This document shows positions 7,650 through 12,700 of a stretch of DNA of 12,700 bases, one piece after another. The notes beneath the pieces were generated by a model that saw only the letters and a program-made list of their open reading frames with translations, did not search any database and was not told the origin of the DNA. Source of the DNA: an uncultured Porphyromonadaceae bacterium (lineage in GTDB: Bacteria > Bacteroidota > Bacteroidia > Bacteroidales > Barnesiellaceae_A); the NCBI GenBank assembly GCA_900542255.1, contig UQMR01000068.1:1-12700 (forward strand), given 5' to 3'. Position 1 is the stretch's first letter, and the number at the start of each line of letters is the position of its first letter. The position numbers and the translations under genes are program-made.

Positions 7650-8903
7650 TTATTCGCCTTTGATGGCTGCGATACCCGGAAGTATTTTACCCTCGATGGC
7701 TTCGAGCAATGCGCCGCCGCCGGTAGAGATGTAAGATACTTGGTCGGCCATGCCGAATTTGTTGATGCAGGCAACCGAGTCGCCGCCGCCGATGAGGGAG
7801 AAAGCGCCGTTCTGGGTAGCTTCGGCAATAGCCTCGGCGATAGCGCGTGAGCCTGCGGTGAAGTTGTCGAACTCGAATACGCCGGCAGGACCGTTCCACA
7901 AAATGGTTTTGGCTCCTTTGATGGCGTCGGCAAATGCTTTGCGTGTTTCGGGGCCGGCATCGAGACCTTCCCAGCCGTCGGGTATGTCATTGGCGGGGAC
8001 AACTTGTGTGTGTGCGTCGTTGGAGAAAGCGTCGGCAGCAACACAGTCGGTACCCAATACGAGGTTTACACCTTTGGCCTTGGCTTTGGCGATGATGTCG
8101 AGTGCAAGGTCGAGTTTGTCGTCTTCGCAGATGGAGTTGCCAATCTTGCCGCCAAGAGCTTTGGCGAAAGTATAAGTCATACCGCCACACAAGATGAGGT
8201 TGTCGACTTTGTCCATGAGGTTTTCTATGATACCTATTTTGGTAGATACCTTAGAGCCGCCCATGATGGCTGTGAAGGGACGTTTGATGTCTTTCAGCAC
8301 GTTGTCTACGGCTTTTACCTCTTTTTCCATGAGGTAGCCCAGCATCTTGTGGTCGGCATCGAAGTAGTCGGCGATGACGGCCGTCGAGGCATGTTTGCGG
8401 TGTGCCGTACCGAAAGCATCGTTTACGTAGCAGTCGGCATACGAAGCCAAGTGTTTGGCAAACTCTTTTTGTGATGCTTTCAATGCTTTCTTGGCGGCAT
8501 CTTTTTCTTCGTCGGTAGCAAATTCACCGCGCGGTTTTCCCTCCTCTTCGGGATAGAAACGCAGGTTTTCGAGCATCAGAGCCTCACCCGGTTTCAATGC
8601 AGCTGCTGCTTCATCGGCTTTCATGCAGTCGGGGGCAAATTTTACTTTTACACCCAGTTGCTCCGACACAGCATCTACGATTTGGCTCAGGGAGTATTTC
8701 ATGTCGGGATTCTTTTTGGGTTTGCCCATGTGTGACATGATGATAACACTGCCGCCGTCGGCCAAAATTTTCTTTAATGTAGGCATTGCGCCTTTGATGC
8801 GGGTATCGTCGGTGATTTTACCGTTCTCATCCAAGGGTACATTGAAATCGACCCGTACAATCGCCTTTTTACCGGCAAAATTGAATTTGTCAATGGTTTG
8901 CAT
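7650..8903 (-). CDS. pgk: Phosphoglycerate kinase
   Basis: This 417-residue cytosolic enzyme interconverts 1,3-bisphosphoglycerate plus ADP and 3-phosphoglycerate plus ATP in glycolysis and gluconeogenesis. The N-terminal substrate domain shows VRVDFNVP (16-23, Asp19 and Asn21), Arg35, SHMGKP (57-62) and ENLRF (112-116). The C-terminal nucleotide domain shows GPAGVFE (338-344), GGGDS (372-376) and the GGG helix cap (395-397). Length and motif order are complete, so it should be active. It is the last gene of the minus-strand cluster, 35 bases after rbr, and is followed by a hairpin and then the shared terminator. I saw no clear promoter of its own in the 35-base gap, although one inside the end of rbr cannot be excluded. 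Confidence 0.98.
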   Translation of the reverse strand: MQTIDKFNFAGKKAIVRVDFNVPLDENGKITDDTRIKGAMPTLKKILADGGSVIIMSHMGKPKKNPDMKYSLSQIVDAVSEQLGVKVKFAPDCMKADEAAAALKPGEALMLENLRFYPEEEGKPRGEFATDEEKDAAKKALKASQKEFAKHLASYADCYVNDAFGTAHRKHASTAVIADYFDADHKMLGYLMEKEVKAVDNVLKDIKRPFTAIMGGSKVSTKIGIIENLMDKVDNLILCGGMTYTFAKALGGKIGNSICEDDKLDLALDIIAKAKAKGVNLVLGTDCVAADAFSNDAHTQVVPANDIPDGWEGLDAGPETRKAFADAIKGAKTILWNGPAGVFEFDNFTAGSRAIAEAIAEATQNGAFSLIGGGDSVACINKFGMADQVSYISTGGGALLEAIEGKILPGIAAIKGE

Positions 8904-8938
8904 AATTGATACCTATTAAAATCGTTTTTATTGGGGTA

Positions 8939-9514
8939 TTACATATTTGTTTTCATTACTTCAAAGTAGCTTTGCGGATGCAGGCAGGCGGGGCATACTT
9001 TGGGGGCTTCTTCGCCTTCGTATATAAATCCGCAGTTGCGGCATTGCCATACGGCATTGCCGGCCTTCTTGAAGGTGGTGCCTTCTTCTATGTTTTTCAG
9101 GAAAGCGAGGTAACGCTCTTCGTGTCCTTTCTCGGCGATGCTGATGTTTTCGTACATGGCAGCAATGTCGGGGAAGCCTTCTTCGCGGGCTACTTGGGCG
9201 AAGTATGGATAGTCTTTGCTCCACTCTTCGTTTTCTCCGGCTGCGGCAGCGCGCAGGTTGTCGGCCGTGGTACCTATGACACCGGCGGGATATGACGCCG
9301 TTATTTCTACCATGCCGCCTTCGAGGTATTTGAACATGCGTTTGGCGTGTTCTTTCTCTTGGTTGGCAGTCTCTTCAAAGATGGCTGCGATTTGTTCGTA
9401 ACCTTCTTTTTTTGCTACGCTTGCAAAGTAGGTGTAGCGGTTGCGAGCCTGGCTTTCGCCTGCAAAAGAGGTGAGCAGGTTCTTTTCTGTTTTTGTTCCT
9501 TTAATACTTTTCAT
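8939..9514 (-). CDS. rbr: Rubrerythrin (non-haem diiron peroxidase)
   Basis: This 191-residue cytosolic protein reduces hydrogen peroxide to water with electrons from NAD(P)H-linked donors, a standard defence in anaerobes. The ferritin-like four-helix domain (1 to about 145) keeps every diiron ligand expected from the Desulfovibrio protein: Glu20, Glu53, His56, Glu94, Glu97, Glu128 and His131. The C-terminal rubredoxin-like domain has the Fe(Cys)4 pairs Cys158/Cys161 and Cys174/Cys177. Length and domain order are those of classical rubrerythrin. It lies 32 bases after pyrF and 35 before pgk on the same strand, so cotranscription is likely. No TAnnTTTG box is visible in the pyrF-rbr gap, nor any binding site I can name for a peroxide-responsive regulator. 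Confidence 0.97.
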   Translation of the reverse strand: MKSIKGTKTEKNLLTSFAGESQARNRYTYFASVAKKEGYEQIAAIFEETANQEKEHAKRMFKYLEGGMVEITASYPAGVIGTTADNLRAAAAGENEEWSKDYPYFAQVAREEGFPDIAAMYENISIAEKGHEERYLAFLKNIEEGTTFKKAGNAVWQCRNCGFIYEGEEAPKVCPACLHPQSYFEVMKTNM

Positions 9515-9546
9515 AGATTCCGTTTTTATAGGCGTTTCTGCCCGGG

Positions 9547-10377
9547 TTATAATAATCCTTTATCTTGTAAAAGTTGCTTCATCTGTTTCTGTACGGCTTG
9601 GGCTTGTGTGCGTGCGGCTTCGGCAAAGTGCTCGTCGTTGCCGGCGTATATGATTTGTCTTGAAGAGTTTACAATCAGTCCGCACATATTGTTCATTCCG
9701 TATCGGGCTACATCTTCGAGGCTGCCTCCTTGGGCTCCTACCCCGGGGACGAGAAGGAAATGGTCGGGTACGATGCGGCGTACGTCTTCAAAGAGTTTTC
9801 CTTGTGTGGCTCCTACTACATACATCATATTGTCGGTGCTGCTCCATGTTTGCGATATGCGCAGCACGCGCTCGAAGAGGCGTTCGCCGTCGGCGTCGGG
9901 GGTGAGCTGGAAGTCGTGGGAGCCTTTGTTTGAGGTCAGTCCCAACAGGATAACCCAGTGCCCGGAGTAGTTTAGGAAAGGCTTCACGCTGTCTTCGCCC
10001 ATGTATGGGGCTACGGTTACGGCCTGGATGTCGAGTTGCTCGAAGAAGCTGCGGGCATACATCTCGCTGGTGTTGCCTATGTCTCCGCGTTTGGCATCGG
10101 CGATGATGAATTGGTCGGGGTAGTGACTGCGTATGTATTGTACTGTTTTCTCGAATGCTTCCCATCCGGCGAGTCCCATACTCTCGTAGAAGGCCAAATT
10201 GGGCTTGTATGCAATGCACAGGTCGGCAGTGGCATCTATGATGGCCTTGTTGAATGTGAATATGGCCTCTTTGTCGTCACGCAGGCAGGCCGGTATTTTG
10301 CGTATGTCGGTATCGAGTCCTACGCAAAGGAAAGATGCCTTGCGGCGGATGTTTTCAAATAATTCTTGTCGGTTCAT
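9547..10377 (-). CDS. pyrF: Orotidine 5'-phosphate decarboxylase, type 2 subfamily
   Basis: This 276-residue TIM-barrel enzyme decarboxylates OMP to UMP, the last step of de novo pyrimidine synthesis. The catalytic DxKxxD motif is intact as DAKRGD (Asp94, Lys96, Asp99). Asp22 in VGLDTD and Lys58 in YKPN complete the active-site set. The phosphate-binding loop region VPGVGAQGG lies in the C-terminal third. At 276 residues it is longer than the roughly 230-residue E. coli type and fits the type 2 subfamily found in Bacteroidota, actinobacteria and others. It starts 37 bases after prfA on the same strand. The prfA-pyrF neighbourhood is, from memory, common in Bacteroidales. Confidence 0.97.
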   Translation of the reverse strand: MNRQELFENIRRKASFLCVGLDTDIRKIPACLRDDKEAIFTFNKAIIDATADLCIAYKPNLAFYESMGLAGWEAFEKTVQYIRSHYPDQFIIADAKRGDIGNTSEMYARSFFEQLDIQAVTVAPYMGEDSVKPFLNYSGHWVILLGLTSNKGSHDFQLTPDADGERLFERVLRISQTWSSTDNMMYVVGATQGKLFEDVRRIVPDHFLLVPGVGAQGGSLEDVARYGMNNMCGLIVNSSRQIIYAGNDEHFAEAARTQAQAVQKQMKQLLQDKGLL

Positions 10378-10414
10378 TTTCCTCTTGGTTTATGGGGTCG
10401 TGCATAGGTTGTTG

Positions 10415-11524
10415 TTATAGGTCGCTATCTTTCAGCCGCTCGGCATTCTCGGCAACGATAAGGTGGTCTATGCAGTCTTGTATGTCGCCGTCCATGAATC
10501 CTTGCAGGTTGTATATGGTGTATCCTATGCGGTGGTCGGTGATGCGGCCTTGCGGATAGTTGTAGGTGCGTATCTTGGCGCTCCGGTCGCCTGTCGAAAC
10601 CATTGTCTTGCGACGGGCTGCTATGTCGTCGATGTATTTCTGGTGCTCTTTGTCGTAGATGAATGTGCGCAGGCGGGCGAGGGCGCGCTCTTTGTTTTTG
10701 GGTTGGTCGCGGGTCTCGGTACACTCTATGAGTATCTCTTCGGAAACACCGGTATTGGGGTTTTTCCATACATACCGAAGTCTGACGCCGGACTCTACCT
10801 TATTGACGTTTTGGCCTCCTGCGCCTCCCGAGCGGAAGGTGTCCCATTTGATTTCGCCTTCGTTTATCTCTACGTCGAACTCTTCGGCTTCGGGCAGTAC
10901 GGCTACGGTGGCAGCCGAGGTGTGCACGCGTCCTTGTGTCTCGGTGGCGGGAACCCGTTGTACGCGGTGTACGCCGCTCTCATATTTCAGGGTGCCGTAT
11001 ACGTTGTTGCCGTTGACGGCAAAGATAATCTCTTTGTAGCCTCCCGATGCGCCTTCGCTGTAACTCGATACGCTTATTTTCCAGCCTTTCGACTCGCAGT
11101 ATTTGGCGTACATCCTGAATAGGTCGCCGGCAAATATGGCGGCTTCGTCTCCGCCTGTGCCGCCGCGTATTTCTACGATGGCGTTTTTCCCGTCTTCGGG
11201 GTCGGCCGGGACGAGGAGCAGCTTGATTTCTTCTTCTATCTGGGGCAGCCGGGCATTGCTGGTCTCTAACTCCTCTTTGGCTATTTCGCGCATTTCGGTG
11301 TCTGTTTCGTGTTCGAGGAGTTCTTTGGCTTCGTCGATATTGCGAAGTAATGTTTCGTATTGCCTGGTTGCGAGGTCGATTTTTTCTAAATCGCTGTATT
11401 CTTTGGATAGTTTCACATAGCGTTTTTGGTCGGCTATCACCGCTGGATCGGTGATGAGCATTCCTATTTCCTGAAACCGTAACTGTAAGTCTTTCAGCTT
11501 GTCGAGTAAAGATTTTTCGCTCAT
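10415..11524 (-). CDS. prfA: Peptide chain release factor 1
   Basis: This 369-residue factor recognises UAA and UAG in the ribosomal A site and triggers peptide release. The tripeptide anticodon PAT (192-194, in RVPATETQG) marks it as RF1; RF2 would carry SPF. The catalytic GGQ is at 236-238 within RSGGAGGQNVNK, and its glutamine is normally methylated by PrmC. The N-terminal helical domain 1 (about 1-100) is charged and coiled-coil-like, as usual. It is the first gene of the minus-strand cluster. A TAAATTTG box lies 23 bases upstream of the ATG, which supports both the start and a short leader. Confidence 0.98.
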   Translation of the reverse strand: MSEKSLLDKLKDLQLRFQEIGMLITDPAVIADQKRYVKLSKEYSDLEKIDLATRQYETLLRNIDEAKELLEHETDTEMREIAKEELETSNARLPQIEEEIKLLLVPADPEDGKNAIVEIRGGTGGDEAAIFAGDLFRMYAKYCESKGWKISVSSYSEGASGGYKEIIFAVNGNNVYGTLKYESGVHRVQRVPATETQGRVHTSAATVAVLPEAEEFDVEINEGEIKWDTFRSGGAGGQNVNKVESGVRLRYVWKNPNTGVSEEILIECTETRDQPKNKERALARLRTFIYDKEHQKYIDDIAARRKTMVSTGDRSAKIRTYNYPQGRITDHRIGYTIYNLQGFMDGDIQDCIDHLIVAENAERLKDSDL

Positions 11525-11546
11525 GTCGGCTCTCTTTATTGGTTTG

Positions 11547-11554
11547 CAAATTTA
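11547..11554 (-). promoter_or_regulatory. Probable -7 box of the prfA promoter
   Basis: On the minus strand this reads TAAATTTG, a full match to the Bacteroidota TAnnTTTG box. It would start transcription near 11540 and leave a leader of about 16 bases before prfA. The partner TTTG near -33 is weak: only an ATTG at sub-optimal spacing is seen. Confidence 0.5.
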
Positions 11555-11720
11555 ATGAAATTTTTCGGCAATTGTGCGTGTGACGGCAACATGTTTCTTA
11601 CTTTACGATTTATTGTGAAAAATGTTGTTTTTCCTCTCCTATACGGCGCATTGTTTGTGATTATAGGCCCGGCCGGCAGAAAAAATCGCATCGCGCCGGC
11701 TTTCTTTTCCGAATAATTGT

Positions 11721-11728
11721 TATCTTTA
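11721..11728 (+). promoter_or_regulatory. Possible -7 box for the small envelope gene cluster
   Basis: TATCTTTA differs from TAnnTTTG at one base and lies about 70 bases before the YtxH-domain gene, divergent to the prfA promoter. No good TTTG element sits 19-21 bases upstream, so this is tentative. Confidence 0.35.
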
Positions 11729-11799
11729 CACGTGCCTATCACGCCCGATATAGGTTGGTAGGCATATAATGAGTTATAAATCTTTTAATTCTGATGGTT

Positions 11800-12000
11800 A
11801 TGAAAGGATTGGAATTTGTTTTGGCTTTTCTCGGCGGAGCTGCCGTAGGTGCCATAGTAGGTTTGTTGATGGCTCCCGAAAAAGGGGAAGATACACGTGC
11901 CCGCATAGTACGTTTCCTTAAAGAGAAGGGTATTTCTCTTAAAAAGGAGGATATCGATGAGCTGGTGAAAAAAATAGAAAACAACGCTCCCGTTGCATAA
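11800..12000 (+). CDS. YtxH domain-containing small membrane protein
   Basis: This 66-residue protein has one glycine-rich N-terminal membrane helix (about residues 3-24, LAFLGGAAVGAIVG) ending in MAPEKGEDTR, the hallmark of the YtxH family. A short, charged, helical cytoplasmic tail follows (KEKGISLKKEDIDELVKKI). The ATG at 11800 gives MKGLEF; an ATG two codons earlier (11794) is also possible and would add MV. YtxH proteins are linked to general stress in Bacillus, and glycine-rich single-helix relatives such as YqjD in E. coli tether ribosomes to the inner membrane, but no biochemical role is established here. It heads a plus-strand cluster with a PF07332 protein and a basic coiled-coil protein. 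Confidence 0.85.
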   Translation: MKGLEFVLAFLGGAAVGAIVGLLMAPEKGEDTRARIVRFLKEKGISLKKEDIDELVKKIENNAPVA

Positions 12001-12010
12001 TAGTGCGATA

Positions 12011-12073
12011 GCAGGCTTGCCTCTTTCTCTGTCGGTACTACCCTCCTTTCCCGGCAGTGCGGGGCAAGGCTGC
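12011..12073 (+). other. Inverted repeat in the gap between the YtxH and holin-family genes
   Basis: GCAGGCTTGCC (12011-12021) pairs with GGCAAGGCTGC (12063-12073) at 10 of 11 positions around a 41-base, pyrimidine-rich loop. No T-tract follows, so it is not an intrinsic terminator. It occupies most of the 93-base gap and could be an mRNA processing or stability element within the transcript. Confidence 0.4.
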
Positions 12074-12093
12074 GTTGCGTAGCATAGATTGCC

Positions 12094-12462
12094 ATGGCTG
12101 AATCATCTTCTGTCGATGCCTTGATAGAGACTGTCAAGCGTTATCTGCATTTGCGCATAGAGCAGGTTAAGTTTCTCGGAACCGAGAAGCTGAGTATCAT
12201 ATTGGCTGCAATGGTATTTCTGATGGTGACGATATTGCTTGCTGTCATTGCCGTGTGCTATTTCTCTGTGGCGCTGTTGCAACTCTTGCAGTCGTGTGTA
12301 GGGATTGTGTGGGCCGGCGTCATTATGGGCGTTGTCATGCTCCTTCTGATAGGGTTGGTGTATATGATGCGCCGGCGCTGGATTCTCGACCCTATCGCTC
12401 GTTTTCTCTCGCGCGTGTTGCTCGATGACAAGGACGATAATACGGAAAACCCTCAAATCTGA
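12094..12462 (+). CDS. Phage holin family (PF07332-like) inner-membrane protein
   Basis: This 122-residue protein has a short amphipathic cytoplasmic N-terminus (VKRYLHLRIEQVKFLGTEKL, 14-33), two membrane helices (about 34-65 and 69-91), the basic stop MMRRR (91-95) and an acidic C-terminal tail. This is the layout of the PF07332 family, which includes E. coli YqjE. The database name mentions phage holins, but there is no endolysin or phage gene nearby and the neighbours are a YtxH protein and a basic coiled-coil protein. A host envelope role is therefore more likely. The ATG at 12094 directly precedes the amphipathic helix. The next gene begins 7 bases after the stop, which indicates translational coupling or cotranscription. 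Confidence 0.8.
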   Translation: MAESSSVDALIETVKRYLHLRIEQVKFLGTEKLSIILAAMVFLMVTILLAVIAVCYFSVALLQLLQSCVGIVWAGVIMGVVMLLLIGLVYMMRRRWILDPIARFLSRVLLDDKDDNTENPQI

Positions 12463-12469
12463 TAGGTCT

Positions 12470-12700
12470 ATGAATGAAAACGATTTGCGGCAAACTGCTC
12501 CGCAGCAACGAGGTATGAGTTTTGACGAATTGCGCCGCCGTCGCCGTATGCTCGAAGCCGAGGTTGCCATAGAGGAGATACGACTGATAGAGAATGTGCG
12601 TAAGATTACGCGCCCGCTCTCTATCGTGCGCTCGGTATCTTCTTTTGCTTTCAACCGTTTTGTCAACGGATTTTCGTTGATAGACGGTATTATCTACGGA
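12470..12700 (+). CDS. Conserved small basic coiled-coil protein, cut by the window end
   Basis: An open frame runs from the ATG at 12470 to the window edge, giving 77 residues with no stop. It begins 7 bases after the holin-family gene. Residues about 18-47 form a highly charged helix (ELRRRRRMLEAEVAIEEIRL at 21-40) likely to be coiled coil. A region with scattered hydrophobics (RFVNGFSLIDGIIYG) follows. I do not recognise a named domain. In position and character it resembles the third member of the yqjDEK-type cluster, a small basic protein, but that is inference from context. The C-terminus is missing. Confidence 0.75.
   Translation, partial: MNENDLRQTAPQQRGMSFDELRRRRRMLEAEVAIEEIRLIENVRKITRPLSIVRSVSSFAFNRFVNGFSLIDGIIYG

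Noticed and set aside
10463..11122. A 219-codon plus-strand open frame overlapping prfA
   Set aside because: It is a reverse-strand shadow of prfA, whose GGQ and PAT motifs are intact. There is no independent promoter or recognisable product.
11536..11742. A 68-codon minus-strand open frame upstream of prfA
   Set aside because: It spans the divergent promoter region, overlaps the TAAATTTG box and resembles no known protein.
12094..12462. A phage lysis cassette or prophage remnant
   Set aside because: Only the PF07332 family name hints at phage. There is no endolysin, integrase or structural gene, and the neighbours are a YtxH protein and a coiled-coil protein.

Overview
The window looks like chromosomal core DNA from a member of the Bacteroidales (Bacteroidota), probably a gut-type species with moderate GC. 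Four things point there. The visible promoter-like sites have the Bacteroidota form (TTTG upstream, TAnnTTTG near the start) rather than TTGACA/TATAAT. Shine-Dalgarno sequences are absent before the starts. The families are typical of the group: a carboxy(nor)spermidine synthase, a very large secreted alpha-2-macroglobulin-like protein, and a YtxH plus 'holin-family' pair. The compact prfA-pyrF order also fits, from memory of other Bacteroidales genomes. I see no tRNA, rRNA, CRISPR array, transposase or prophage gene.

Layout. Positions 1-176 hold an imperfect palindromic repeat-like element that ends in a near-consensus promoter, followed by a leader. At 177-1373 (+) is the carboxy(nor)spermidine synthase gene, closed by a hairpin terminator at 1395-1436. 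A roughly 300-base gap leads to a 5.8 kb gene (1681-7515, +) for an exported alpha-2-macroglobulin-like protein that lacks the thioester motif. A bidirectional terminator at 7544-7577 separates it from a convergent minus-strand cluster read right to left: prfA (release factor 1), pyrF (OMP decarboxylase), rbr (rubrerythrin) and pgk (phosphoglycerate kinase), with gaps of 37, 32 and 35 bases. A divergent promoter region (about 11525-11799) separates prfA from a plus-strand trio of small envelope genes: a YtxH-domain protein, a PF07332 'phage holin family' membrane protein, and a basic coiled-coil protein cut by the window end.

How they fit together. The minus-strand cluster is housekeeping (translation termination, pyrimidine synthesis, peroxide defence, glycolysis) and may be one transcript. 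The small trio resembles the YqjD/YqjE/YqjK arrangement of Escherichia coli and is best read as an envelope or stress module, not a lysis cassette. The polyamine gene and the macroglobulin gene each appear to be separate units.

I found no convincing new multi-gene system. The items most worth a second look are the promoter-carrying palindrome at the left edge, the thioester-less macroglobulin with a methionine-rich putative bait region, and the small envelope trio.
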